From: Clostridia bacterium
GTDB lineage: Bacteria > Bacillota > Clostridia > Oscillospirales > Acutalibacteraceae
Reading direction: 5' to 3'
Assembly (NCBI GenBank): GCA_017428085.1
Contig: JAFRRP010000009.1
Coordinates: forward strand, 1 to 64,000
DNA: 64,000 bases
Shown here: one piece after another, positions 17,322-27,994 of the stretch
Layout of the letters: each line of letters begins with the position of its first letter
Numbering within the stretch: position 1 is the first letter of the stretch
Made by a program: the position numbers and the translations under genes
The notes under the pieces: model-generated
Database searches by the model: none
What the model was told of the DNA's origin: nothing
Seen by the model: the letters and a program-made list of their open reading frames with translations, nothing else

Positions 17322-17366
17322 TGGGCGCAGTTGTTTCTAAGGGGACATCTGCGCCCAGTTTTATTT
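17321..17366 (+). terminator. Terminator/attenuator between leader RNA and purE
   Basis: A perfect 10-bp stem CTGGGCGCAG / CTGCGCCCAG (17321-17330 with 17349-17358) is followed by TTTTATTT. The leader's pseudoknot strand ends at 17321, the first base of this stem, so leader folding and termination could be coupled. Either the leader ends here as a free RNA or this is the regulated attenuator of the operon. Confidence 0.85.
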
Positions 17367-17393
17367 CGCAGCGCGGAGAATGGAGGAGGATTT

Positions 17394-17882
17394 ATGAAAA
17401 AGATAGGTATCGTCATGGGCAGCGACAGCGATCTGCCCGTGGTCAAAAAAGCGACGGACGTGTTAAAGGAATTCGGCGTGCCCTTTGAGGCGCACGTCTT
17501 TTCGGCGCACCGCACGCCGGAGCAGGCGCGGGATTTCGCCCTGCGCGCCCGGGAAAACGGTTTCGGCGCGATCATCGCGGCGGCGGGCATGGCGGCGCAT
17601 CTGGCGGGCGCCGTCGCGGCCAACACCACGCTTCCCGTGATCGGCATTCCCTGCAAGGGCGGCGCGATGGACGGGATCGACGCGCTGCTGTCCACCGTGC
17701 AGATGCCCTCCGGCATCCCGGTGGCCACCGTGGCGCTGAACGGCGGGGCTAACGCGGCGCTGCTGGCGATCCAGATCCTCGCCGTGGAGGACGCCTCCCT
17801 TGCCGAAAAGCTGGCGGCCAAGCGTCAGGCAGACGCGGCGGCGGTGCTGGCGAAGGACGAAGGCGTCACAGCAAGACTGTGA
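17394..17882 (+). CDS. purE: N5-carboxyaminoimidazole ribonucleotide mutase
   Basis: A 162-residue PurE that rearranges N5-CAIR to CAIR in purine synthesis. The signature GSDSDLPVVKKATDVL is at the N-terminus, with SAHRTPEQ near residue 43, IAAAGMAAHLAGAVA near 65 and IGIPCKGG near 85. Length is normal for the class I octameric enzyme. No purK is in this window. ATG at 17394 follows GGAGGAGG. It is the first gene of the pur operon, behind the leader RNA and terminator. Its TGA is followed five bases later by a heptamer array. Confidence 0.96.
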   Translation: MKKIGIVMGSDSDLPVVKKATDVLKEFGVPFEAHVFSAHRTPEQARDFALRARENGFGAIIAAAGMAAHLAGAVAANTTLPVIGIPCKGGAMDGIDALLSTVQMPSGIPVATVALNGGANAALLAIQILAVEDASLAEKLAAKRQADAAAVLAKDEGVTARL

Positions 17883-17887
17883 TACCC

Positions 17888-18015
17888 AGTCGAAAGTCGT
17901 AAGTCGTAAGTCGCAAGAGCGGCGCGGTGCGCCGCGAGAGGAATGACATCGGTCCCGCAATTCTTGGGATCGCCCGGAGGGCTTCTTACGACTCACGACT
18001 CACGACTTACGACTG
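17888..18015. repeat. Two-armed heptamer element between purE and purF
   Basis: The left arm is AGTCGAA, AGTCGTA, AGTCGTA, AGTCGCA (17888-17915); the right arm is the inverted CTTACGA, CTCACGA, CTCACGA, CTTACGA, CTG (17985-18015). Directly inside the left arm is a GCGGCGCGG/GCGCCGC hairpin. The whole 128-bp element can form a long hairpin in the operon mRNA. Confidence 0.85.
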
Positions 18016-18053
18016 AAAACGGACATCCAGATTTTATACGAGAGGTAGATCAT

Positions 18054-19478
<1,425 letters not shown>

Positions 19479-19482
19479 TCAC

Positions 19483-20526
19483 ATGAATACGCAATCCAGA
19501 TCGGACGCCTACGCGGCGGCGGGCGTGGATATCACCGCCGGTTACAGGGCCGTGGAGCTGATGAAGCAGCATATCGCCCGGACGGTCACGCCGGGGGTCT
19601 GCTCGGACGTAGGCGGCTTCGGCGGCCTGTTTGAGCTGGACGTGACGGGCATGAAGCGGCCCGTCCTCGTCAGCGGCACCGACGGCGTGGGCACCAAGCT
19701 GCGCCTCGCCTTTCTGATGGACAGGCACGACACGGTCGGCGTCGACTGCGTGGCCATGTGCGTCAACGACATCGTCTGCTGCGGCGCGAAGCCGCTGTTT
19801 TTCCTCGATTATATCGCCTGCGGCAAAAACGTGCCGGAGCGCATCGCGGATATCGTCAAGGGCGTTTCCGACGGCTGCGTGCAGGCCGGCGCGGCGCTCA
19901 TCGGCGGCGAGACCGCCGAAATGCCCGGCTTCTACCCCGAGGACGAGTACGACCTCGCGGGTTATTCCACCGGCGTGGTGGATAAAGAAAACATCATCGA
20001 CAACAAAACCATGCGCCCGGGCGACGCGGTGATCGCGCTGCCCTCCTCCGGCGTACACTCCAACGGCTTTTCGCTGGTGCGCAAGGTGTTCGACGTGGAG
20101 CGCGCCGATCTGACCTCCCCGGTGGAGGCGCTTGGCGGAAAAGGCCTCGGCGAAACGCTGCTGACCCCCACGAAGATCTACGTCAAGCCCGTCCTCGCTC
20201 TGCTGGAGACGGTGGCGGTGCGCGGGATCTCCCACATCACCGGCGGCGGCTTCTATGAGAACATCCCCCGCAGTATCCCGGAAGGCCTGTGCGCGAGGAT
20301 CGACAGGTCCGCGGTCAGGGTGCTGCCGATCTTTGACCTGATCGCCAAGACCGGCCATATCAGCGAGCGCGATATGTTCAATACCTTCAACATGGGCGTG
20401 GGCATGAGCGTGGTCGTCCCCGCGGACCAAAAGGAAGAGGCCCTCGCGGTGCTGAAGGCCAACGGCGAGGACGCCTACGTGATCGGCGAGATCGTTGAAG
20501 GCGAGAACAAAATCGAGCTGATATAA
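19483..20526 (+). CDS. purM: Phosphoribosylformylglycinamidine cyclo-ligase (AIR synthetase)
   Basis: A 347-residue PurM that closes FGAM to AIR with ATP. Recognisable features are [20 protein letters not shown] at the start, [54 protein letters not shown] and the C-terminal TFNMGVGM. Length is normal. ATG at 19483 follows AAGGAG eight bases upstream and lies five bases after the purF-like stop, showing tight coupling. A CAGCACG hairpin and a heptamer element come right after its stop. Confidence 0.96.
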   Translation: MNTQSRSDAYAAAGVDITAGYRAVELMKQHIARTVTPGVCSDVGGFGGLFELDVTGMKRPVLVSGTDGVGTKLRLAFLMDRHDTVGVDCVAMCVNDIVCCGAKPLFFLDYIACGKNVPERIADIVKGVSDGCVQAGAALIGGETAEMPGFYPEDEYDLAGYSTGVVDKENIIDNKTMRPGDAVIALPSSGVHSNGFSLVRKVFDVERADLTSPVEALGGKGLGETLLTPTKIYVKPVLALLETVAVRGISHITGGGFYENIPRSIPEGLCARIDRSAVRVLPIFDLIAKTGHISERDMFNTFNMGVGMSVVVPADQKEEALAVLKANGEDAYVIGEIVEGENKIELI

Positions 20527-20528
20527 CG

Positions 20529-20658
20529 CAGCACGGCGCCTTGCGCCGTTACAGTCGGAAGTCATCAGTCGGAAGTCCCCTCAACTTCCACCGCCGGATA
20601 AAAATCAAGTCCGAAGGACTTCCGAATCTCCGCTCTCCGCTCTCCGAACTCCGCTCTC
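20529..20658. repeat. TAGC-type hairpin plus heptamer element after purM
   Basis: The hairpin 20529-20550 is CAGC followed by ACGGCG, CCTTG, CGCCGT. Next come AGTCGGA, AGTCATC, AGTCGGA, AGTCCCC (20553-20580), and 47 bp later the inverted CTCCGCT, CTCCGCT, CTCCGAA, CTCCGCT, CTC (20628-20658). The two arms keep period 7 but use different heptamer variants. Confidence 0.8.
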
Positions 20659-20689
20659 AATACATCAACTTCCTCAAGGGGGAAACACC

Positions 20690-21283
20690 ATGAACAAAAA
20701 GCGCATTGCCGTGCTGGTTTCCGGCGGCGGCACGAATTTACAGGCGATCCTTGACGCGCAGCAAAGCGGGATCATCCGCAGCGGCGCGGTGACGCTGGTG
20801 ATCGCCAACAAAGCGGACGCCTACGCGCTGACCCGCGCGGAAAACGCGGGCGTGGATCATTGCGTGATCCTCAAAAAGGAGTGCGGCAGTCAGGCCGCGT
20901 TCGAGCAGGCCATCATCGACAAGCTGGAAGCGTACCGTATCGATATCATCGTGCTGGCGGGCTTCATGAGCATTTTGAGCGAGTCCTTTACCTCCCGCTA
21001 CCCGCGGCGCATCCTCAACGTCCATCCGTCGCTGATCCCGTCCTTTTGCGGCGAGGGATTCTACGGCCTGCGGGTACATCAGGCGGCGCTGGATAAGGGC
21101 GTCAAGGTGACCGGCGCGACCGTACACTTCGTCAACGAGATCCCCGACGGCGGCGAGATCATCCTGCAAAAGGCGGTGGACGTGCTGCCCGGCGACACGC
21201 CGGAGACCCTGCAGCGCCGGGTGATGGAGCAGGCGGAGTGGGTCATCTTTCCCCGTGCCGTGGAACTGGTGTGCGCCGGGTAG
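20690..21283 (+). CDS. purN: Phosphoribosylglycinamide formyltransferase
   Basis: A 197-residue PurN that transfers a formyl group from 10-formyl-THF to GAR. The glycine-rich SGGGTNLQAI near residue 11 binds the phosphate, NVHPSLIPSF near 107 carries the catalytic Asn and His, and GATVHFVNEIPDGG near 140 carries the catalytic Asp. Length is typical. The start follows AAGGGGG. A heptamer array begins within five bases of its TAG stop. It sits between purM and purD in the operon with one unknown gene in between. Confidence 0.95.
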   Translation: MNKKRIAVLVSGGGTNLQAILDAQQSGIIRSGAVTLVIANKADAYALTRAENAGVDHCVILKKECGSQAAFEQAIIDKLEAYRIDIIVLAGFMSILSESFTSRYPRRILNVHPSLIPSFCGEGFYGLRVHQAALDKGVKVTGATVHFVNEIPDGGEIILQKAVDVLPGDTPETLQRRVMEQAEWVIFPRAVELVCAG

Positions 21284-21287
21284 ATAT

Positions 21288-21533
21288 AGTCGCAAGTCGT
21301 GAGTCGTAAGTCGTAAGCGGAAGCAGGTCGCCGCCGCCAGTGGCGGATGAAGGCGAACTGCTGACGTGAAGAAACAAGGAGCAATGCGAAGCGCTCCAAG
21401 CGAGCAGGGCGACTATGTTTCTGAGGTATGCGAAGGAAGCATTATAATCGTAGCGCGGCTCAGTGAGCCGCCCCGGTGAAGCCGGTATTCATATTGTCGT
21501 TATCTGCATCGCAGCATGGCGTCTTACGCCGTT
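21288..21533. repeat. Heptamers and TAGC hairpins between purN and the next gene
   Basis: AGTCGCA, AGTCGTG, AGTCGTA, AGTCGTA, AGCGGAA (21288-21322) follow purN. At 21451-21472 is a TAGC hairpin with stem GCGGCTCA / TGAGCCGC, and at 21512-21533 a related one, CAGC then ATGGCG, TCTTA, CGCCGTT. The stems differ from those of other copies but stay paired. No inverted right heptamer arm is visible. The rest of the interval up to 21563 holds no gene I can support. Confidence 0.72.
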
Positions 21534-21563
21534 GTTCCGCAGTTTCAAAGGAGGGCGTCCTCA

Positions 21564-22019
21564 ATGGAAAAATGGAATACGTTGATCGCCTCCCTGCGGG
21601 GCTATGAAGTTGACATATCGGAAACGGAAGATGAGCTGACGGTCACCGACCGCGCCAACGGCAGCGAGATGGTGGTCTTCGATGAAAGCTATCAGCAATC
21701 CGAGGACCCGTCGGATATTTTCACCAATATCGTCGTGTCTTTTTCCACCCAGCACCGCCACTTTGAGGACATGGACGACGCGACGGAATACGTTTTGCAG
21801 ATCCTGAGCGACGAGGTACTGCCGCTGGAATTCTACCGGGACGGACAACCCGGATTCGGCGGCGATATCGTACGGGATGAGCTGCCTCTGCTGTCGCAGG
21901 CGTGGCTGGCCGAACGGTTTTTGCTGCCGACGGAGCAGCTTGCGGCGTATCAATTCGAGATCCACAGCTGGTCGGGAAAATACGACGCGCCGTGCACAGA
22001 CGTGTCCCGTCTGCCTTGA
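21564..22019 (+). CDS. Small acidic protein of unknown function in the pur operon
   Basis: A 151-residue cytoplasmic-looking protein with no signal peptide or helix long enough to span a membrane. It is acidic, begins MEKWNTLIASLRGYEVDISE and contains a SFSTQHRHFEDMDDATEYV segment and a QAWLAERFLLPTEQ stretch. I do not recognise it. The start has AAAGGAGGG upstream. It lies between purN and purD, on the same strand and probably the same transcript, but no purine-related motif is visible, so a role in the pathway is unproven. Confidence 0.65.
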   Translation: MEKWNTLIASLRGYEVDISETEDELTVTDRANGSEMVVFDESYQQSEDPSDIFTNIVVSFSTQHRHFEDMDDATEYVLQILSDEVLPLEFYRDGQPGFGGDIVRDELPLLSQAWLAERFLLPTEQLAAYQFEIHSWSGKYDAPCTDVSRLP

Positions 22020-22088
22020 TTTAGAATATATTTAACCTAACATTTAACCTAATAAAATTCACCATTTTGATTTCATCGGGAGGGTTTT

Positions 22089-23354
22089 ATGAAAAACATC
22101 ATCGTCGTGGGCGGCGGGGGCCGTGAGCACGCCGTCGTCAAAAAGCTGAAGCAAAGCCCGCAGGTGGGCGTCATCTACGCGCTGCCGGGCAACGGCGGCA
22201 TGGCGGAAGACGCGGAATGCGTCAATATCGCCGCCATGGATATCGACGGCATCGTGAAATTCGCCTATGAGAACAAGATCGACTACGCCGTGGTCACGCC
22301 GGACGATCCGCTGGTGCTGGGAGCGGTGGACGCGCTGGAAGTCCACGGCGTCCCCTGCTTCGGGCCGCGCGCCAACGCCGCCGTCATCGAGGGCAGCAAG
22401 GTGTTTTCCAAAAACCTGATGAAGAAATACGGCATCCCCACCGCCCGGTACGAGACCTTCGACGACGAGGCGGCCGCCCTCTCTTATCTGGAGACCGCGC
22501 CGCTGCCCGCCGTCGTCAAGGCGGACGGGCTGGCTCTCGGCAAGGGCGTGGTGATCGCCGAGACGCGGGAAGACGCCAAAGCCGCCGTCGTCTCCATGAT
22601 GCGGGATAAAAAGTTCGGCAAAAGCGGCGAGCATATCGTGATCGAGGAATTCCTGACCGGGCCGGAGGTCTCCGTGCTGTCCTTTACGGACGGCGAGACG
22701 CTGATCCCGATGGTGTCCTCCATGGACCACAAGCGGGCGCTGGACGGCGACAAGGGCCTGAACACCGGCGGCATGGGCACCATCGCCCCCAACCCCTACT
22801 ATACGAAGGAGATCGCCGCCACGTGCATGGAGACGATCTTCCTGCCCACCATCCGCGCCATGAAGGCGGAGGGCCGCCCCTTCAAGGGCTGCCTGTATTT
22901 CGGGCTGATGCTCACGCCGGACGGTCCCAAGGTGATCGAGTACAACTGCCGCTTCGGCGACCCGGAGACCCAGGTGGTGCTGCCCCTGCTGGAAAGCGAT
23001 CTGTTCACGATCATGCAGGCCACTACCTTTGGCACGCTGGCGCAGACGGAAGTGACGTTCAGCGACAAGGCCGCCGCCTGCGTCATCATGGCGTCGGAAG
23101 GGTATCCCGCCTCCTATGAAAAGGGCTTTCCGATGGACATCCCGACGGAGGTCGCGCCCTGGGTGTACGTGGCGGGCGCGAAAAAGGACGGCGATGTGCT
23201 TCTCACCAACGGCGGCCGGGTGCTGGGCGTCACCGCCACGGCGGACGACCTGAAATCCGCCCTCGCTTTGGCCTATTCCCGCGTGGAAAAAATCTCCTTT
23301 GCCAACGCCTTCTACCGCAAGGACATCGGCAAACGGGCGCTGGAAGCGTTATAA
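22089..23354 (+). CDS. purD: Phosphoribosylamine-glycine ligase (GAR synthetase)
   Basis: A 421-residue ATP-grasp enzyme joining glycine to phosphoribosylamine. The N-terminal domain begins IIVVGGGGREHAVVKKL, the PurD signature. Then come the ATP-grasp elements VVKADGLALGKGVVIA near 140, the acidic loop HIVIEEFLTGPEVSVLSFTDG near 180, DKGLNTGGMGTIAPN near 220 and the metal-binding VIEYNCRFGDPETQ near 280. Length is normal. The start follows CGGGAGGG. Two direct copies of ATTTAACCTAA lie just upstream (about 22030-22053). It is followed by 219 bp of repeats before an ion-channel gene. Confidence 0.95.
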   Translation: MKNIIVVGGGGREHAVVKKLKQSPQVGVIYALPGNGGMAEDAECVNIAAMDIDGIVKFAYENKIDYAVVTPDDPLVLGAVDALEVHGVPCFGPRANAAVIEGSKVFSKNLMKKYGIPTARYETFDDEAAALSYLETAPLPAVVKADGLALGKGVVIAETREDAKAAVVSMMRDKKFGKSGEHIVIEEFLTGPEVSVLSFTDGETLIPMVSSMDHKRALDGDKGLNTGGMGTIAPNPYYTKEIAATCMETIFLPTIRAMKAEGRPFKGCLYFGLMLTPDGPKVIEYNCRFGDPETQVVLPLLESDLFTIMQATTFGTLAQTEVTFSDKAAACVIMASEGYPASYEKGFPMDIPTEVAPWVYVAGAKKDGDVLLTNGGRVLGVTATADDLKSALALAYSRVEKISFANAFYRKDIGKRALEAL

Positions 23355-23573
23355 TGCAGCACGCTTTTCCTGTTTTTGTTGACTGCCGTCAACGAATGAT
23401 ATCGCAACGATAAAACAATCACACCGGATTGTTTTATCTGCGACCTCAGCAGCGTTCGCAACGCGATCCCGATGTTGTTGTCGATGCAGGGATCAACGGA
23501 GCTGAGGCTCCGTGCTACGCCGTTCGCGCAACGCGATTCCGATTTTTGTTGTATTGTAAAAAGAGGTTTCATC
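23355..23573. repeat. Non-coding gap with hairpins between purD and the channel gene
   Basis: It contains a perfect 12-bp inverted repeat GATAAAACAATC / GATTGTTTTATC (about 23408-23437) without a T run, and an inverted TAGC hairpin at 23495-23517 whose stem ACGGAGC / GCTCCGT with loop CTCA is different from all other copies. GCAACGCGAT-type sequence occurs twice (about 23458 and 23528). No gene is supported here. Confidence 0.65.
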
Positions 23574-24302
23574 GTGAGAAAACGAATATTTGAAATCATC
23601 GAGCAATCAAGCGGAAACGATAAAGCAAGTTCTGTCTATGATGTTGTTATGATGATTGCCATTATTGCCAGCCTTGTTCCGCTTGCGTTCAAAGAAGAAA
23701 CACAGCTCTTTTTTGTCATAGACAAGGTTTGCGTGGCTGTTTTTATCATTGACTATTTGCTTCGCTGGGTGACGGCAGATTATAAATTCAACAAAAAATC
23801 TGTTGGTTCATTTTTATGTTATCCCGTTTCCTTTATGGCTTTGATTGATTTGCTCTCGATTCTTCCGTCTGTTACGGCATTGAACAGCGGATTCAAGATT
23901 CTTCGTTTGATGCGAATGTTCAGAGCTATGCGTGTATTGCGCGTGATGAAATTCGCAAGATATTCAAAGAGTATCCGCATTATCGCAAACGTATTCAAAA
24001 AATCAAAAGCGCCGCTTGCGGCGGTCGGTACGTTGGCAATCGCATACATCGTCGTGTCTGCTCTTATTATCATTAACGTGGAACCGGATTCCTTTAATAA
24101 TTATTTTGACGCATTATATTGGGCGACGGTTTCATTGACAACTATGGGTTACGGCGATATTTATCCGGTGACCACCATCGGCAGATTGGTTACTATGGCT
24201 TCTTCTATTTTCGGTATCGCCATTGTTGCGTTGCCTGCCGGTATTATTACTGCCGGGTATATGGATGAGATAAATCGAAATGACAGTGAGGAGAAGGAAT
24301 AA
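23574..24302 (+). CDS. Voltage-gated potassium-channel-like protein
   Basis: A 242-residue six-helix channel subunit. Helices S1-S6 are evident; S4 carries regularly spaced basic residues (RLMRMFRAMRVLRVMKFARY near residue 100), and the pore loop has the K+ selectivity filter TTMGYGDIYP near 190, followed by S6 with FGIAIVALPAGII. It probably forms a tetramer conducting potassium. GTG at 23574 fits AAGAGG seven bases upstream; the open frame extends into repeat DNA but without a site. The gene is visibly more AT-rich than its neighbours. It overlaps purL by one base, so it is inside the pur operon. Confidence 0.9.
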   Translation: MRKRIFEIIEQSSGNDKASSVYDVVMMIAIIASLVPLAFKEETQLFFVIDKVCVAVFIIDYLLRWVTADYKFNKKSVGSFLCYPVSFMALIDLLSILPSVTALNSGFKILRLMRMFRAMRVLRVMKFARYSKSIRIIANVFKKSKAPLAAVGTLAIAYIVVSALIIINVEPDSFNNYFDALYWATVSLTTMGYGDIYPVTTIGRLVTMASSIFGIAIVALPAGIITAGYMDEINRNDSEEKE

Positions 24303-27300
24303 TGGTTTACAGAGTATTCGTTGAAAAGAAAAAAGAACTCGCCAACGAGGCGCGGGCTTTGCTGGCGGACGCCGTGGGCGTGCTGGGCGTCGCGGGGCTG
24401 AAAGACGTGCGGGTGTTCAACCGCTACGACGCGGAGAACATCACGGAAGAATTATTCGACTACGCGGTGAAAACCGTCTTTTCCGAGCCGCAGCTGGATA
24501 TCGCCACAGAGGAAATCGATACGGACGGCGCGGCGGCGGTGTTCGCGGTGGAATTCCTGCCCGGCCAGTACGACCAGAAGGCGGATTCCGCCGCCCAGTG
24601 CATCCAGATCATCTCCCAGGGCGACCGGCCCACGGTGCGCTCCGCCAAGGGCTACGCCCTCTACGGCGACTTGAACGAGGCCGATATCGCCGCCATTCAG
24701 AAGTACGTGGTCAACCCTGTGGAGGCAAGACTTGCCGCGCTGGACAAGCCGGAGACGCTGGCCGTCGCCTACGACGTGCCCACCGAGGTGAAGACGCTGA
24801 CCGGTTTCACGTCCCTGTCCCGGGAAGAGCTGGCGCGGTTCGTGGCGGACTACGGCCTTGCCATGGACGCGGACGATATCGCCTTCTGTCAGGAGTATTT
24901 CCGCAGCGAGCAGCGCGACCCCACCATCACCGAGATCCGCATGATCGACACCTACTGGTCCGACCACTGCCGCCACACCACCTTCCTGACGATCATCGAC
25001 GGCGCGCAGTTCGAGGACCCGCTGCTGCAGAGCGCGTATGAGGATTACCTCGCCACCCGTGCAGCGCTGGGCGTGAAAAAGCCCGTCTGCCTGATGGATA
25101 TCGCCACGCTGGCGGTGAAATACCTGAAAAAAGAGGGGAAGCTCCCCAAGCTGGATGAATCCGACGAGATCAACGCCTGCACCGTCAAGCTGGACGTGGA
25201 CGTGGACGGCGTCACGGAGCCCTGGCTGCTGCTGTTCAAGAACGAGACCCACAACCACCCCACGGAGATCGAGCCCTTCGGCGGCGCGGCCACCTGCATC
25301 GGCGGCGCCATCCGCGACCCGCTTTCCGGCCGGGCTTACGTTTACGGGGCCATGCGCGTCACCGGCTGCGCCGACCCCACCGTGCCGGTGAGTGAGACCA
25401 TCCCCGGCAAGCTGCCCCAGCGCAAGCTGGTCACCACCGCCGCGGCGGGCTACTCCAGCTACGGCAACCAGATCGGCCTTGCCACGGGCATCGTGGATGA
25501 AATTTATCACCCCGGCTACGCCGCCAAGCACATGGAGATCGGCGCGGTCATCGCGGCGGCCCCGGCGGAAAACGTGAGAAGGGAAGTGCCCGCCCCCGGC
25601 GATATCGTGATCCTGCTGGGCGGCAGCACGGGCCGCGACGGCATCGGCGGCGCGACGGGCAGCAGCAAGGCCCACAACGCCCACTCGGTGGAGACCTGCG
25701 GCGCGGAGGTGCAAAAGGGCAACGCGCCGGAGGAGCGCAAGCTGCAGCGGCTGTTCCGCAACCCCGCCGCCACCCGCATGATCAAGCGCTGCAACGACTT
25801 CGGCGCGGGCGGCGTGAGCGTTGCCATCGGCGAGCTGGCGGACGGCCTCGTCATCGATCTGAACGCCGTCCCCAAGAAATACGAGGGGCTGGACGGCACC
25901 GAGCTGGCCATCAGCGAATCCCAGGAGCGCATGGCGGTGGTCGTGGAAAAAGAGAACGTGGACGCGTTCCTCGCCCTTGCCCATGAAGAGAATTTACAGG
26001 CCTGCCCCGTGGCGGCCGTACAGGCGGAGCCGCGCCTCGTGATGCGCTGGAACGGGAAGACCATCGTGGATATCAGCCGGGAGTTCCTCAACTCCAACGG
26101 CGCGGAGAAGCATATCGCCGTCACTCCCGCCGCCCCGCGGGCGTACCAGAGGGAAATCACCGGCGGCTTTACCGACAACCTCAAGGCCGCTGCGGCGGAC
26201 CTGAACGTCTGTTCCCGCCGCGGGCTTTCGGAGCGCTTCGATTCCACCATCGGCGCGGGCACGGTGCTGATGCCCTTCGGCGGCAAGCACCAGCTCACGC
26301 CCATTCAGGCCATGGCGCAGAAGGTTTCCGTGGAGAAAAAACATACCGATACCTGCTCCCTGATGGCGTGGGGCTACAACCCCTTGATCATGGAAAAAAG
26401 CCCCTACCACGGGGCGTATCTGGCGGTGGTGGAATCGGTTTCCAAGCTGATCGCCTCCGGCGCGAGCTTCACCGACGTGTACCTCACCTTCCAGGAGTAT
26501 TTCGAGAAGCCCGGCGCGGACGGCAAACGCTGGGGCAAGCCCTTCGCGGCGCTGCTGGGCGCGTTCGAGGCCCAAAAGGCGCTGGGCGTGGGCGCCATCG
26601 GCGGCAAGGACTCCATGAGCGGCAGCTTTGAGGATCTGGACGTGCCGCCTACGCTGGTCTCCTTTGCCGTCACGACCGAAAAGACGGCGGCGGTGGTATC
26701 CCCCGAATACAAAAAGGCCGGGGACCGCGTGGTGCTGCTGTCCCCGGAGTACGATGAAAACGGCCTGCCCGTCACGGCCTCGCTGCTGGCGCTGTTCGAT
26801 CAGGTCGCCGCGCTGCTGCGCGACGGCAAGGCGGCGGGCTGCTATACGCCCGGCATGGGCGGCGTCGCGGAGGCGGTCATGAAGTGCGCCTTCGGCAACG
26901 GCTTCGGCTTCGCCTTTTCGCCGGATATTCCCGTGGAAGCGCTGTTCCGCTGGCAGTACGGCAGCTTCCTGCTGGAGACCGCGGAGGATATCGGCGGCGT
27001 CGTGGTGGGCACGGTCACCGACGAACCGGCGTTCACCTACGGCGGCGAGAGCGTCCCGGCGGGCGACCTGCTGCAGATCTATGAAAACAGACTGGAATCC
27101 GTCTATCCCGTCAACGCCGACAGTCCCGGCGACTGCGAGACCTTCCGGTATGAGGCGGACAGCCGCGTTGCACCGCTGATCAAAACCGCGAGGCCGAAGG
27201 TGCTGATCCCGGCGTTCCCGGGCACCAACTGCGAATACGACAGCGCCAGAGCCATGCGCGACGCGGGCGCGGAGCCGGAGATCTTCGTGGTGAAGAACCT

Positions 27301-27994
27301 GACCTCCGACGATATCAAGTCCTCCGTGGAGGGCTTTGCCGAAAAGCTGAAGACCGCCCAGATGGTGTTCATCCCCGGCGGCTTCTCCGGCGGCGACGAG
27401 CCGGACGGCAGCGGCAAGTTCATCACGGCCTTCTTCCGTAACGCCGCCGTCAAAGAGGGCGTGGCCGGCCTGCTGGACGACCGCGGCGGCCTGATGTGCG
27501 GCATCTGCAACGGCTTCCAGGCCCTTATCAAGCTGGGCCTCGTGCCCTACGGAAAGATCATCGACACGGACGCGGCCTGCCCCACCCTGACCTTCAACAC
27601 CATCGCGCGCCACCAGAGCCGCATCGTGCGCACCCGCATCGCCAGCAACAAGTCCCCGTGGCTGTCGCTGATGCACGTGGGCGATATCGTGAACGTGCCC
27701 ATCTCCCACGGCGAAGGGCGTTTCCTCGCCGATGAAGCCCTGATCCGGCAGCTTGCCGCCAACGGGCAGATCGCCACCCAGTACGTGGACGAGGACGGCG
27801 CCGCCACCATGGATATCCGGTACAACCCCAACGGCTCCTTGTTCGCCGTGGAGGGCATCACCTCCCCGGACGGGCGCGTCTTCGGCAAGATGGGCCACAG
27901 CGAACGCACCGGCAGCGGCCTTTATAAGAACGTGCCGGGCAATTACGACATCCGCATGTTCGAGGCGGCGGTGAGGTATTTCGCGGAGATGTAG
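24302..27994 (+). CDS. purL: Phosphoribosylformylglycinamidine synthase, fused large form
   Basis: A 1230-residue single-chain enzyme that turns FGAR, ATP and glutamine into FGAM. It contains the PurS-like N-terminal part, two PurM-like halves (TYWSDHCRHTTF near 215, NETHNHPTEIEPFGGAATC near 315, VGAIGGKDSMSGSFEDLD near 770) and a C-terminal class I glutamine amidotransferase with the nucleophile in GLMCGICNGFQ near 1066 and SHGEGRF near 1140. So purQ and purS are not needed separately. ATG overlaps the channel stop (TAATG). Its TAG stop is the start of a TAGCACG hairpin followed by heptamers. Confidence 0.95.
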   Translation: MVYRVFVEKKKELANEARALLADAVGVLGVAGLKDVRVFNRYDAENITEELFDYAVKTVFSEPQLDIATEEIDTDGAAAVFAVEFLPGQYDQKADSAAQCIQIISQGDRPTVRSAKGYALYGDLNEADIAAIQKYVVNPVEARLAALDKPETLAVAYDVPTEVKTLTGFTSLSREELARFVADYGLAMDADDIAFCQEYFRSEQRDPTITEIRMIDTYWSDHCRHTTFLTIIDGAQFEDPLLQSAYEDYLATRAALGVKKPVCLMDIATLAVKYLKKEGKLPKLDESDEINACTVKLDVDVDGVTEPWLLLFKNETHNHPTEIEPFGGAATCIGGAIRDPLSGRAYVYGAMRVTGCADPTVPVSETIPGKLPQRKLVTTAAAGYSSYGNQIGLATGIVDEIYHPGYAAKHMEIGAVIAAAPAENVRREVPAPGDIVILLGGSTGRDGIGGATGSSKAHNAHSVETCGAEVQKGNAPEERKLQRLFRNPAATRMIKRCNDFGAGGVSVAIGELADGLVIDLNAVPKKYEGLDGTELAISESQERMAVVVEKENVDAFLALAHEENLQACPVAAVQAEPRLVMRWNGKTIVDISREFLNSNGAEKHIAVTPAAPRAYQREITGGFTDNLKAAAADLNVCSRRGLSERFDSTIGAGTVLMPFGGKHQLTPIQAMAQKVSVEKKHTDTCSLMAWGYNPLIMEKSPYHGAYLAVVESVSKLIASGASFTDVYLTFQEYFEKPGADGKRWGKPFAALLGAFEAQKALGVGAIGGKDSMSGSFEDLDVPPTLVSFAVTTEKTAAVVSPEYKKAGDRVVLLSPEYDENGLPVTASLLALFDQVAALLRDGKAAGCYTPGMGGVAEAVMKCAFGNGFGFAFSPDIPVEALFRWQYGSFLLETAEDIGGVVVGTVTDEPAFTYGGESVPAGDLLQIYENRLESVYPVNADSPGDCETFRYEADSRVAPLIKTARPKVLIPAFPGTNCEYDSARAMRDAGAEPEIFVVKNLTSDDIKSSVEGFAEKLKTAQMVFIPGGFSGGDEPDGSGKFITAFFRNAAVKEGVAGLLDDRGGLMCGICNGFQALIKLGLVPYGKIIDTDAACPTLTFNTIARHQSRIVRTRIASNKSPWLSLMHVGDIVNVPISHGEGRFLADEALIRQLAANGQIATQYVDEDGAATMDIRYNPNGSLFAVEGITSPDGRVFGKMGHSERTGSGLYKNVPGNYDIRMFEAAVRYFAEM

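Noticed and set aside
16968..17366. Guanine, ZTP or THF riboswitch, or 6S, RNase P, tmRNA or SRP RNA before purE
   Set aside because: The conserved cores I know for these families are not found, and the long-range helix plus outside pseudoknot do not match their layouts. A covariance search is needed to exclude a less familiar family.
22020..22088. Promoter for purD made of two ATTTAACCTAA direct repeats
   Set aside because: The repeats are real but no acceptable -35/-10 pair with 16-18 bp spacing was found; noted under purD only.
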